DNA from: Paenibacillus cellulosilyticus
GTDB lineage: Bacteria > Bacillota > Bacilli > Paenibacillales > Paenibacillaceae
Direction of reading: 5' to 3'
Assembly: GCF_003182255.1 (NCBI RefSeq)
Contig: NZ_QGTQ01000005.1
Coordinates: 124,001 to 188,000, forward strand
DNA length: 64,000 nt
How positions within the stretch are numbered: the stretch's first letter is position 1; each line of letters opens with the position of its first letter. Positions 1-7,673 of this stretch are shown here, piece by piece. The position numbers and the translations under genes are program-made. The notes beneath the pieces are model-generated. The model did no database searches. It was not told the DNA's origin and saw only the letters and a list, made by a program, of their open reading frames with translations.

Positions 1-302
1 CTGGTGAGCAGTATCAGCCGCACTATGACTATTTCACCTCGGGAGCTGTCGCCAACAATCGGATCAGCACACTGGTCATGTATTTGAACGATGTGGAGGA
101 AGGCGGGGAGACCTACTTTCCTTCGCTTCAGCTGTCGGTTGCGCCGAAGAAGGGGAGCGCCGTTTACTTTGAATATTTCTACAGTGATAACCGTCTAAAT
201 GAACGGACCCTGCATGCAGGCACTCCCGTAGTGATCGGGGAGAAATGGGTTGCGACGCAGTGGATGCGCAGGCAGCCGTTTCGTGAACGGAACGGAGCTT
301 AA
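1..302 (+). CDS. 2OG-Fe(II) oxygenase, prolyl 4-hydroxylase-like (3' part only)
   Basis: Only the C-terminal ~99 residues are in the window; the reading frame enters at base 3 and stops at 302. Visible are an H-x-D pair (HYD) near the start of the fragment, a GGET-x-FP segment, and a distal H-AGTPV-x-GEKW block. These match the iron-binding HxD...H triad and the 2-oxoglutarate-binding basic residue (here Lys of GEKW) of the P4Hc double-stranded beta-helix. The family hydroxylates prolyl residues using Fe(II), O2 and 2-oxoglutarate. The substrate of the bacterial enzyme cannot be told from this piece. A hairpin terminator follows directly. Confidence 0.85.
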   Translation, partial: GEQYQPHYDYFTSGAVANNRISTLVMYLNDVEEGGETYFPSLQLSVAPKKGSAVYFEYFYSDNRLNERTLHAGTPVVIGEKWVATQWMRRQPFRERNGA

Positions 303-311
303 TCTAGACGA

Positions 312-345
312 GAAACCACAACCTACGCGGTTGTGGTTTCTTTGT
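312..345 (+). terminator. Rho-independent terminator, probably bidirectional
   Basis: A perfect 12-bp stem (312-323 with 329-340) with a 5-nt loop is followed by TTTG-TTT. It ends the oxygenase gene and overlaps the stop codon of the convergent MFS gene, so it may serve both. Confidence 0.8.
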
Positions 346-1861
346 GTTTGGCCTCGGCATGGACTAGCTTCTGCTCGGTTGCTCGGTACACCCGCCGGAA
401 GAGCAAAGCGGAGACGAGCTGCATCGCTGCGGCAAAATAAAACGGCGGCACATAATAACCTTCGTCGACGAAATGGACGAATGCCCCCGGCCATAAGACG
501 GCCGTCAGTCGTACCGCGATGATGTTCACGCGGGAGAGGAAGTCGCGCTTGCGGCGGCCGCGCTCCTCCATCATTAGCGCCGTACGGTTGCCGCGTGTTC
601 CGAGATTACAGGCAGTGCAGCCGATCTCGATTAGTGCGGCTAGCCAGAAGGCGCTCACCCATGGCAGGACGAGCAGCAGCAAGATGGCGACAATCTGCAG
701 GCTGATGATCGTTCGCAGTGTCGCTTCGCGGCCTGTGCCGCCGCTCGTTATCCGTGCCAGCAATGCAGCAGTCAAATAAGAGACACCCATGACGAGGCCG
801 ATAACGCCGGAGGATGCACCGAACCGCTCCGCAAACCAATAGGCGGTCACCGTACTGGTGAGCGTAGCAGTCACACTGCTCAAACTGCTGGCAAGCATGC
901 GAAGCTGATCACTTCGATAGGCGGCCTGCTGGTCGGTTGTCGGTCGGCGAAGAACCTGGTAGTTAGCTGCTGCGATCAGCAGGACGAACAGAGCCGCTGG
1001 AGTGATCAGTTGGGCTTCGGTTGAACCTGTATGCCGGAGCCAGCTGAGGAGGAAGAAGATTGCAGTAAGGCCAGTCAGGCCGATTAATGACCGCCGCCAT
1101 ATGTAGTTGCGACGAGCAGTGACGGGTGCGTCTGATGAGATGGCTGAATCAGGCTTGCTTACTGCTGTATCTGCAGACAAATCGGATTGCGGCGCAGACG
1201 TATTTGGCTTTGAATATGCAGTACTTGATGGCTTCCGCGCACCGCCCTGTATACGCCAAATGCAGACGATGCAGCCAGCTGTTATGATCGCAACGATTGC
1301 GTACAACAACCGAAAGCTGGCCGTGCCCTCGAATGCCCCGTGCAGCCGATCGGGGATGCAGGCGAGCAGCGCGCCAGCGCCAAGCCCAGCATAGCTGTAG
1401 AGCGCGTTTCGGCCGTAGAGAGCCTTCGCTTTGGCTGCGTCTTTGACATAGGCGCCGAGCCAGGCGCGCTCAATGGGAGCGGCCGGCCCACCGGAGCCGG
1501 AGTGACCGCTGCCTAGTCCGGCTGCTGTAACTGCCGCGGCAACCAGCCATGGCACTGAGGTGATGACCATGACAATAGATGCTGCTAGTGTAATTACCTC
1601 GAAGAGCAGCAGGCTGTGTTTAGCCCCCAGACGCGCGCTCAGCGCGCCGCCGAACAGAGCGAAGACGATGCGGAGGAGGCTGGAGGCGGCAATAACGGCC
1701 CCAATTGAAGCGCCGCTCCAGCCAAGCTCGCGCAGGTAGAGGCTGGTAATCGTTAACGCCGCGCCTTGTCCGATGCTGCGAAGCAGTGTCACAGCCTGCA
1801 GCAGCCGAATGACGCGCCGCGGATCTTTCGTTTGGCGTGTGCCAGCGTCAGCAGCTTTCAA
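323..1861 (-). CDS. MFS transporter
   Basis: This is a polytopic protein of about 512 residues with roughly 12 hydrophobic segments, fitting a major-facilitator secondary transporter in the cytoplasmic membrane. N-terminal helices begin with RLLQAVTLLRSIGQG, followed by a helix containing SLLRIVFALFGG and the short basic loop typical of MFS motif A. A long polar Ser/Asp-rich central loop sits between the two six-helix halves. I chose a TTG start at 1861 because AGAGGG lies about 6 nt upstream; the open frame extends further (to 2002) but would run through the operator and into the divergent gene. It is divergent from a WYL-type regulator, with a perfect palindrome between them, so it is probably the regulator's target. 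The substrate is not evident; drug or metabolite export is a guess. Confidence 0.75.
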   Translation of the reverse strand: MKAADAGTRQTKDPRRVIRLLQAVTLLRSIGQGAALTITSLYLRELGWSGASIGAVIAASSLLRIVFALFGGALSARLGAKHSLLLFEVITLAASIVMVITSVPWLVAAAVTAAGLGSGHSGSGGPAAPIERAWLGAYVKDAAKAKALYGRNALYSYAGLGAGALLACIPDRLHGAFEGTASFRLLYAIVAIITAGCIVCIWRIQGGARKPSSTAYSKPNTSAPQSDLSADTAVSKPDSAISSDAPVTARRNYIWRRSLIGLTGLTAIFFLLSWLRHTGSTEAQLITPAALFVLLIAAANYQVLRRPTTDQQAAYRSDQLRMLASSLSSVTATLTSTVTAYWFAERFGASSGVIGLVMGVSYLTAALLARITSGGTGREATLRTIISLQIVAILLLLVLPWVSAFWLAALIEIGCTACNLGTRGNRTALMMEERGRRKRDFLSRVNIIAVRLTAVLWPGAFVHFVDEGYYVPPFYFAAAMQLVSALLFRRVYRATEQKLVHAEAKHKETTTA

Positions 1862-1912
1862 GATGATCCCTCTTTCAAACGGTGCAATGGAATTGTAAGC
1901 TATAGTAGCACG

Positions 1913-1941
1913 GACTCCCTGACATCTATTGTCAGGGAGTC
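1913..1941. promoter_or_regulatory. Palindromic operator between MFS and WYL-regulator genes
   Basis: A perfect inverted repeat has 12-bp arms (1913-1924 and 1930-1941) around a 5-nt spacer; its core reads TGACA-N5-TGTCA. It lies in the ~110-bp gap between two divergent genes, 33 bp before the regulator start, and has no following T-run. An operator for the adjacent HTH-WYL protein is more likely than a terminator. Confidence 0.65.
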
Positions 1942-1973
1942 GCGAAGAGCGGATAAGAGAGGAAGCGATCGTG

Positions 1974-2933
1974 ATGCGCGCGGATCGGCTTATATCGATC
2001 ATTATGCGTCTGCAGCAAGCGGGTCGGATGACCGCGAAGGAGCTGGCGGAGCTTCTGGAGGTGTCAGAGCGGACGATCTACCGTGACATGGATGTATTAA
2101 GCGGTATGGGCGTACCCGTCCAATCCGAGGGCGGTCTCGGCGGTGGCTTTACGCTGCCTGCTACTTACCGGACGAAGGTGGACGGATTGCATACACCGGA
2201 GATTCATGCATTGTTCCTGCAAATGAACGAGCAACCGTTCAAGCAGCTCGGTATTGATCACGTGCTGCGCTCGGCGCTGCTCAAGCTGCTTGGAAGCCTA
2301 TCGAATCAGCATCGGGAGGATGTCGACTGGATTCGCAATCGGGTGTTCATCGATATGGGAAGCTGGCGTAAGCAGACTAAGCATGGACAAGAGGATGGTA
2401 AGCTTCAGCTCATTCGGCAAGCGGTGTGGGAGCAGCGGCGGGTTCATTTGACCTATACGAATCGATTGAATACGACAGTCACCCTCTCATTGGACAGCTA
2501 TGGCCTTGTACTGAAGGCTGGGATTTGGTTCGTAGTGGGCAGCTCAGAGGATATCATCCGAGCGCTGCGGGTGTCGAACATTCAGGCGATTGAACCGACG
2601 AATATAACATTCGAGCGGCCAGAGTCGTTCCGGTTAGAGTCGTATTGGGAGCAGTGGCTGACAGCGTATCAGCGGAGGCAGTTTCCTTATGTTGTGGAGG
2701 CTGAACTGCTCGAGGAGGATGCGTCGGCACGTATATCCCGATATGGCGGAGTTTTGTTTCGAGTGTCGGAGGAGGCGGGGGTTAGGCGCGCGGAGATTGG
2801 GTTTGAGAGTGAGGAGACGGCTGTCCGTGCGACGCTAGCACTGGCGGGTCTTATACAGGTGAGAGCGCCCTTGGCGATAGGGGCCCGAATTCGAGAAGCG
2901 ATTGAGCAGTTGCAAGCGAGTTACAATCATTAG
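1974..2933 (+). CDS. HTH-WYL domain transcriptional regulator (DeoR/YafY type)
   Basis: The 319-residue protein starts with a winged helix (MRADRLISIIMRLQ, then ELAELLEVSERTIYRDMDVL), the standard HTH_11 DNA-binding domain of this family. A middle region around residues 140-210 (TYTNR, then LVLKAGIWFVVG) corresponds to the WYL effector-binding domain, and a C-terminal WCX-like region follows. Such proteins are ligand-responsive repressors or activators in the cytoplasm. I prefer the ATG at 1974 (AGAGGAAG upstream; a GTG at 1971 is also possible) because the TTG at 1929 would sit inside the operator palindrome. The divergent MFS gene is its likely target, with autoregulation. Confidence 0.85.
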   Translation: MRADRLISIIMRLQQAGRMTAKELAELLEVSERTIYRDMDVLSGMGVPVQSEGGLGGGFTLPATYRTKVDGLHTPEIHALFLQMNEQPFKQLGIDHVLRSALLKLLGSLSNQHREDVDWIRNRVFIDMGSWRKQTKHGQEDGKLQLIRQAVWEQRRVHLTYTNRLNTTVTLSLDSYGLVLKAGIWFVVGSSEDIIRALRVSNIQAIEPTNITFERPESFRLESYWEQWLTAYQRRQFPYVVEAELLEEDASARISRYGGVLFRVSEEAGVRRAEIGFESEETAVRATLALAGLIQVRAPLAIGARIREAIEQLQASYNH

Positions 2934-2965
2934 AAGGCTGCGACATGTGTCGCAGCCTTCTTTTT
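2934..2965 (+). terminator. Rho-independent terminator
   Basis: An 11-bp perfect stem (2934-2944 with 2949-2959), ATGT loop and CTTTTT tail immediately follow the WYL regulator stop codon. Confidence 0.85.
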
Positions 2966-2974
2966 GCACGCATC

Positions 2975-3493
2975 TTACACACTTGAACTTGTCTTCACCA
3001 CAGCTGGCTTAGCCGCGACTGTTGCTGTCGAGGCTGCTTGCTGCTGCTGAGCGCGAAGCTTGAGAAGCTGACGGTATACAGCGGCTAATCCGACTAGAAT
3101 AACAGCTCCGGCGAGAACGGGTGTGAACAGGAACGACCAGCCGGCGCCTGCCAGAATGACGACGATCGGGTCGGCACCTGCTGGTGGATGGAGAGTGCCC
3201 GTTAGCTGCATCAAGTAGACCGATAGGGCGACCGCGATAGCCAACGTCCACATATGATTGCCGAAAGCATGATACACAATGAGACCGGTCAAGGCGCTGA
3301 TCGCATGGCCGCCAATGACGTTGCGAGGTCTAGCGAGCGGGCTGTCTGGAAGAGCAAACACAATGACGCAAGAGGCGCCAAATGGTGCCATCAGCATCAT
3401 TAGGTCAGTCGTGTGCTCGAAAGCGAGTAGAACAAGTACAGCTATAAGTGCCCCGACAGCGGGGAAGAGGGGACGAAGAAAACGGACGAACAT
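2975..3493 (-). CDS. HPP family integral membrane protein
   Basis: This 172-residue protein has four to five hydrophobic segments. It carries the family signature around residues 100-107 (HPPAGADP) and an N-terminal APFGASC element, both diagnostic of the HPP family. Known plant and cyanobacterial members act in nitrite transport, but the substrate of this bacterial protein is not known. The C-terminus is a polar Gln/Ala-rich tail. AAGGAGAG precedes the ATG by a normal distance. It is divergent from a LysR-type regulator, 118 bp away, which may control it. Confidence 0.8.
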   Translation of the reverse strand: MFVRFLRPLFPAVGALIAVLVLLAFEHTTDLMMLMAPFGASCVIVFALPDSPLARPRNVIGGHAISALTGLIVYHAFGNHMWTLAIAVALSVYLMQLTGTLHPPAGADPIVVILAGAGWSFLFTPVLAGAVILVGLAAVYRQLLKLRAQQQQAASTATVAAKPAVVKTSSSV

Positions 3494-3611
3494 CGATAAG
3501 TCTCTCCTTTACGTTGAACTGTTCTCAATGTTAGCATGTGAATAACGATTTGAAAAATGAATAAATCCGATGTCTGGTATTTCAGAATCGAATGCCAAGG
3601 AGGAGTACGCC

Positions 3612-4481
3612 ATGTTGAGCGAATGGGATGGACGCTCGATTCGTACGTTTCAGGCGGTGATGGAAGAGCGGAGCTTCAGTCGAGCGGCGGACAAATTGGG
3701 CTATGTGCAGTCAACCGTCACGACCCATATCGCCCAGCTGGAGAAGGCAAGCGGCAGGAGGTTGTTCGATCGGCTCCCGCGCGGCGTGGAGCCGACGGAC
3801 GCAGGGATGGCCCTTGCGCGATTCGCGGAGCAGTTCGCCGCGCTTAGTCAGGCACTTGCAGACGAACTTCAGCGAACCGAGCATCCAAGTGGCGTGCTCC
3901 GAATTCGTGCGCTCGAATCGTATTGCGTCGCCAGACTGCCTCGCATACTCGCGCAGTATGCAGAGCGTTATGAAGCGGTAGAGCTGCAGCTCTCAACCGG
4001 CTTCATGAACGATATTTGTGAACGGGTGCTGGATGGACGGGATGAGCTCGGGATCGTACCACGCGACCCGATGCACGAGGGTTTGATTTTTACACCGATC
4101 GTGCAGGAGCAAATGGTGTGGGTGTCGGCAACAACTGATAGAGCGAATCGTTCGCGGAAGCGGGCGTACATCAGCTACGGCAATCAATGTTACTACCATG
4201 GCGTCGGCGAGCAGCTGCTGCGGGAGGCGGGGTATACGGAGATGGCGCATTTGCGTTATCCAAGCGTTGAGCTGATCAAGCGAATGGTGCAGTCCGGGTA
4301 CGGTATCTCGCTTCTGCCTCTTGTGAATGTAACGGATGAGATAAGAGCGGGACAGCTCATTAAACTCGCGCTGCCGGTGCCTGAACCGATCGAGCACGGC
4401 TTCATTCAGCTGCGCGGCAAACAGCTCCGACCCGCTGCAATAGCTTTCATAGAGATGGTCTGTTCGGGGCTTGTCGCTTAG
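3612..4481 (+). CDS. LysR-family transcriptional regulator
   Basis: The protein of ~289 residues begins with the canonical LysR winged helix (RTFQAVMEERSFSRAADKL, then STVTTHIAQLE), followed by a periplasmic-binding-fold effector domain from about residue 90. The ATG at 3612 has a strong AAGGAGG ribosome site; an upstream in-frame start (3570) has none and would add 14 non-family residues. LysR proteins act as tetrameric activators or repressors responding to small metabolites. The divergent HPP gene is the obvious candidate target. No T-N11-A box was unambiguous to me in the 118-bp gap. Confidence 0.88.
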   Translation: MLSEWDGRSIRTFQAVMEERSFSRAADKLGYVQSTVTTHIAQLEKASGRRLFDRLPRGVEPTDAGMALARFAEQFAALSQALADELQRTEHPSGVLRIRALESYCVARLPRILAQYAERYEAVELQLSTGFMNDICERVLDGRDELGIVPRDPMHEGLIFTPIVQEQMVWVSATTDRANRSRKRAYISYGNQCYYHGVGEQLLREAGYTEMAHLRYPSVELIKRMVQSGYGISLLPLVNVTDEIRAGQLIKLALPVPEPIEHGFIQLRGKQLRPAAIAFIEMVCSGLVA

Positions 4482-4537
4482 CGTTATTCCGTTATAATAA
4501 CCAGTAATTGGGTTATTCAGAACTGGGAGGGATACTG

Positions 4538-5002
4538 TTGAAAACGATCAAGCGAATGTTCGAGCATCAGATGTGGGCCGACCGTCGGCTGGTGGACGCG
4601 GTACGACAAAGTGGAGGCGGCAGTCAGGAGCTGCTGCGGCTATTCCGCCATGTGGAGATCGCAGAGCAGGTATGGATTACCCGGCTGAACGGCAGGTCGA
4701 CGGCTCATCTTCAGCTGTGGGCGGATGATGCAGACTTGGATTCGATCGAAGCGCTCCTTGCAAGCAATGAGCAGCAGTATCGCACATACTTAGCGGAGCT
4801 GACCGAAGAACAGCTGGATGCCGATCTGACGTATGCGAACCAGAGCGGAGTGGAGTTCCGGACGCCGATCCGTGATATTTTGACCCATGTTGCCCTGCAC
4901 GGCCAGTATCATCGCGGTCAAATTAACCGGATGCTGAGGGAGGCTGGAGGAGAACCTCGCCCGCTCGACTATATTGTATTTGCACGGGAATGGGACTTAT
5001 AA
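4538..5002 (+). CDS. DinB/YfiT-like family protein
   Basis: This 154-residue helical protein has the DinB-family layout: an N-terminal helix with HQMWADRRLVDAV, a central H of FRHVEIAEQVWI, and a C-terminal ALHGQYHRGQINRML helix. The three histidines in these positions form the metal site of the DinB four-helix bundle. In the family, members are thiol-dependent S-transferases (bacillithiol) or hydrolases, though most are uncharacterised. I chose the TTG start at 4538 because GGGAGGG lies 7 nt upstream. It stands alone and is followed by a terminator. Confidence 0.85.
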   Translation: MKTIKRMFEHQMWADRRLVDAVRQSGGGSQELLRLFRHVEIAEQVWITRLNGRSTAHLQLWADDADLDSIEALLASNEQQYRTYLAELTEEQLDADLTYANQSGVEFRTPIRDILTHVALHGQYHRGQINRMLREAGGEPRPLDYIVFAREWDL

Positions 5003-5032
5003 TCGTCGCCTGTGCTTGGTGAACGGAGCGAA

Positions 5033-5069
5033 CCCTCTTTGCGCTGTTGCAGCGTAAGGGGGGCTTTTG
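5033..5069 (+). terminator. Rho-independent terminator
   Basis: A ~14-bp stem with G-U pairs (CCCTCTTTGCGCTG against CAGCGTAAGGGGGG), TTG loop and TTTT tail lie just after the DinB gene. Confidence 0.65.
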
Positions 5070-5139
5070 ATTTGGGGGCGAGAGGAATGGCTATAATAAG
5101 TTTGCCTATTGACAGCTGGAAACGACGCCCTTATATTTG

Positions 5140-5151
5140 TTGTACATACAA
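5140..5151. promoter_or_regulatory. MarR operator, copy 1
   Basis: TTGTACATACAA lies ~30 bp upstream of the marR-type start. The exact reverse complement occurs at 5639-5650 in front of the following MFS gene. The same near-palindrome at both promoters indicates autoregulation plus control of the transporter. Confidence 0.65.
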
Positions 5152-5181
5152 AATACGATTGTTCGAAAAGAGGCCACGACA

Positions 5182-5616
5182 ATGAGCGGACCGGATGAAA
5201 GCTTCCTTACCAACTGTTTGTTCTTTACTGCGAATCGGCTGAGCCGCACGATTACGAAGCTCGCAGAGGATGCGTTCGCCCCGACGGGACTGACGCCGAT
5301 GTACGGCTATTTGATTCGGCTGGTCGTTGGCACGCCGGGCATCTCGCAGAAAGAGCTGGCAGAGAAGCTGGCGGTGACGCCGTCCACGCTGACTCGATTT
5401 GTCGATAAGCTGGAGCTGAAGAAGTTAGTCGAGCGGAAGGTGCAGGGCAAGACGGTACTCGTATACCCGACTGCTAAAGGCGAGGGAATGGTAGAGACGA
5501 TTAAAGCAGCTTCCCGAGATTTGCGCAATCGTTACGAAGAGGTACTTGGGAAGGAGTTTGCGGATGAAATTTCGAGACAGTTGGTGTTCTCGAGCGGGCA
5601 GTTGGAGAAGCAGTGA
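5182..5616 (+). CDS. MarR-family transcriptional regulator
   Basis: The ~144-residue protein has the MarR winged-helix core: GISQKELAEKLAVTPSTLTRFVDKLE (recognition region), then the wing ...KVQGKTVLVYPTAKG, and C-terminal dimerisation helices. The ATG at 5182 follows AAAAGAGG; a start at 5137 would run through the operator. MarR proteins are dimeric repressors released by small phenolic or related ligands. It precedes a co-oriented MFS gene by 63 bp, and both have the same TTGTACATACAA-type site, so the pair is a self-contained sensor/transporter cassette. Confidence 0.88.
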   Translation: MSGPDESFLTNCLFFTANRLSRTITKLAEDAFAPTGLTPMYGYLIRLVVGTPGISQKELAEKLAVTPSTLTRFVDKLELKKLVERKVQGKTVLVYPTAKGEGMVETIKAASRDLRNRYEEVLGKEFADEISRQLVFSSGQLEKQ

Positions 5617-5638
5617 GCTTTTCCTTGCGAGATAATCA

Positions 5639-5650
5639 TTGTATGTACAA
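5639..5650. promoter_or_regulatory. MarR operator, copy 2
   Basis: TTGTATGTACAA is the exact reverse complement of the site at 5140-5151. It lies ~30 bp before the MFS start, the same distance as copy 1 from its gene. Confidence 0.65.
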
Positions 5651-5679
5651 ACAAAATATGATAGAGGGTGAGTGAGCTT

Positions 5680-6960
5680 ATGAATCAGGTGCCGCAAACG
5701 GAAACAGCGCGGAAGCTGCCTCGGATGCATTATGGGTGGGTTGTCGTTGCCGTTACGTTCCTTACGCTGCTGGTTTCTGCTGGTGTTCGTTCGATGCCAA
5801 GCATCTTCATGCTGTCGTTCGAGAAGGATTTTGGCTGGAGCCGCGGCGGAATTTCGAGCGTTGTATCGATCGGTATTTTCCTCTATGGACTCGTTGGTCC
5901 TTTCTCGGCCTCGTTCTTGGAACGTTTCGGCGTACGGCGGGTCATGCTGTTCTCCATCGCGTTATTGGCTGCTGGGCTGGCGGTGACGCCGCTGATGAAT
6001 GCGCTGTGGCAGTTTGAAATTCTATGGGGGGTCATCACAGGTATCGCGACGGGCTTCATGGCGAATGTGCTTGGCGTGACGGTGTCGAACAAATGGTTTG
6101 CACAAAGAAGGGGGCTAGTCGTTGGCATCCTGACAGCTAGTGCGGCAACGGGCCAGCTGTTGTTCCTGCCGCTGCTCGCCCGCATTACGGTAGAATCCGG
6201 ATGGAAGTCGGCTGTGTATACGGCTGTCGCGGTGCTCGTTGGCTTGCTGCTGATCGTCGCCGTCTTCATGCGCAACCATCCTTCGGATGTGGGCGTCGCT
6301 CCGTATGGTTCGACGGAAGTCGTCCAGCCGACGCCATTCCGGGGTAATCTGTTCCTCGCTCCGCTGCTGGCTCTCCGCTCGGCACTGCGCAGCAAGTCGT
6401 TCTGGCTGCTGGCCGGCACGTTCTTCTTCTGCGGCTATTCGACCAATGGCTTGATCGGCACTCATCTCATCCCGGCTTGTGGCGATTTCGGCATCACAGA
6501 GGTAACGGCGGCGAGCCTGCTCGCGCTGATGGGACTGTTCGACCTGTTCGGCACGACGCTGTCGGGCTGGTTGTCCGATCGGTTTGACAGCCGTTGGCTG
6601 CTTGCTTGGTACTATGGGCTGCGCGGCCTATCGCTGCTGTTCCTGCCATACGCGCTGAGCGCTGGCCCAACGGAGCTGCTGCTCTTCAGCGTCTTCTACG
6701 GCTTGGACTGGATTGCAACAGTTCCGCCGACCGTGAAGCTGGCAACGCAGGAGTTCGGCAAGGAGCGCTCGGGTATGATTTTCGGATGGGTCGTTGTCGC
6801 GCACCAGCTTGGTGCATCCACCGCCGCATACGGCGCAGGTGCGCTCCGCGACTGGCTCGGCACGTACTCCACCGCTTTCGTCTCCGCTGGCTTCGTTTGT
6901 TTGTTCGCAGCCGTGATCTCGACACGCATTGGTCGGAAGAAAGCTGCTTCATTGTCATAG
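5680..6960 (+). CDS. MFS transporter, oxalate/formate-antiporter-like
   Basis: A 426-residue polytopic protein with 12 predicted helices. The N-terminal YGWVVVAVTFLTLLVSAGVR, the DFGWSRGGISSVVSIG segment and a C-terminal FGWVVVAHQLGAS element are typical of the OFA / monocarboxylate-type MFS carriers. These transport small carboxylates across the cytoplasmic membrane. I chose the ATG at 5680; a GTG at 5668 is an alternative and both lie near GAGGG. The substrate is probably linked to the ligand of the upstream MarR regulator, which is unknown. Confidence 0.82.
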   Translation: MNQVPQTETARKLPRMHYGWVVVAVTFLTLLVSAGVRSMPSIFMLSFEKDFGWSRGGISSVVSIGIFLYGLVGPFSASFLERFGVRRVMLFSIALLAAGLAVTPLMNALWQFEILWGVITGIATGFMANVLGVTVSNKWFAQRRGLVVGILTASAATGQLLFLPLLARITVESGWKSAVYTAVAVLVGLLLIVAVFMRNHPSDVGVAPYGSTEVVQPTPFRGNLFLAPLLALRSALRSKSFWLLAGTFFFCGYSTNGLIGTHLIPACGDFGITEVTAASLLALMGLFDLFGTTLSGWLSDRFDSRWLLAWYYGLRGLSLLFLPYALSAGPTELLLFSVFYGLDWIATVPPTVKLATQEFGKERSGMIFGWVVVAHQLGASTAAYGAGALRDWLGTYSTAFVSAGFVCLFAAVISTRIGRKKAASLS

Positions 6961-6969
6961 GGAGAGGAG

Positions 6970-6999
6970 AAAAGGTAAGCCATTGGCTTACCTTTTCTT
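6970..6999 (+). terminator. Rho-independent terminator
   Basis: A perfect 12-bp stem (6970-6981 with 6985-6996), ATT loop and TTTTCTT tail follow the MFS gene. Confidence 0.75.
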
Positions 7000-7080
7000 G
7001 TGCTGTCTACCACCAAATGAACCAGTAAATGCCTTCATGAAATCGACACATGAGCCGATCATTATCCCAATTTCTGATAT

Positions 7081-7095
7081 TGATAATCATTATCA
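7081..7095. promoter_or_regulatory. Fur box, exact 7-1-7
   Basis: TGATAATCATTATCA is a perfect 7-1-7 palindrome identical to the Bacillus Fur consensus. It lies 54 bp before the GTG of the first operon gene, with a second imperfect box 16 bp downstream. Repression under iron sufficiency is expected. Zur or MntR sites look different. Confidence 0.85.
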
Positions 7096-7111
7096 TTATT
7101 GATATTATCAC

Positions 7112-7126
7112 TAATAATGATTCTCA
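7112..7126. promoter_or_regulatory. Second Fur box, imperfect
   Basis: TAATAATGATTCTCA matches the 7-1-7 consensus at 12 of 14 informative positions and neighbours the exact box at 7081-7095. Tandem sites usually mean tight repression. Confidence 0.65.
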
Positions 7127-7148
7127 ATATCAAAGGAAGTGTTCAACT

Positions 7149-7673
7149 GTGTCCGTCATTCGAATTAAAGATCGTGGTGAATTATTAACGCTGCAGTTCT
7201 CCGAGTTACGTAGTTATCATGGCAATCTCGCATTGATGGCCATCGGCGTAGGGTTTCGAGTCGTTCAGGCTGCATTAACCGAGCTATACGGGGAGGAGGC
7301 GCCTGAGCGAAGCAGTCTATTCGTACGGTCCGGCCATGCAGGGCCGGGTTTCCGCGATGCATTCGAATATACGACACGAGCGGTTACGCGAGGAGCGTAT
7401 TCAGTCGATGTGAATTATCCGGTTGCCCAGTATGATCCTTTCCGACCGCAATCCTACGCTTACGTTATTTCCGATTCGGCAGGGGGTTCGGTTGAAGTGG
7501 CATTGAAGCCTAATTTTCTGCCTGCTGTTTTCTATGCTTATTTGCTCAAATCGAGAGAAGGCACCCTCACCGCCGAAGATAAGGCAGCGAACGAACAACT
7601 CAAAGCGTCCCTGTGCGAGAAAGCATTATCGCTTCCGCAGGCGGAGTTGCTGGAGGTGAAGCGGCTATCATGA
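7149..7673 (+). CDS. FmdE-like protein (tentative), first gene of Fur-controlled operon
   Basis: A 174-residue soluble protein. Residues ~17-40 (YHGNLALMAIGVGFRVVQAAL) line up by eye with the HGHxCPG...GYRxxxxAL element of FmdE-domain proteins. The later segment with SGHAGPGFRDAFEYTTRAVTRGAYSVD resembles the DA...TG.T.GKGN part of that fold. The usual metal-binding Cys and second His appear replaced, so catalytic or metal roles may differ. The GTG at 7149 follows AAAGGAAG and avoids translating the Fur boxes as a poly-Ile leader. Its stop overlaps the next start by 4 nt (ATGA), so translation is coupled to the following genes. The function is unknown; context suggests iron- or metal-chelate acquisition. 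Confidence 0.55.
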   Translation: MSVIRIKDRGELLTLQFSELRSYHGNLALMAIGVGFRVVQAALTELYGEEAPERSSLFVRSGHAGPGFRDAFEYTTRAVTRGAYSVDVNYPVAQYDPFRPQSYAYVISDSAGGSVEVALKPNFLPAVFYAYLLKSREGTLTAEDKAANEQLKASLCEKALSLPQAELLEVKRLS

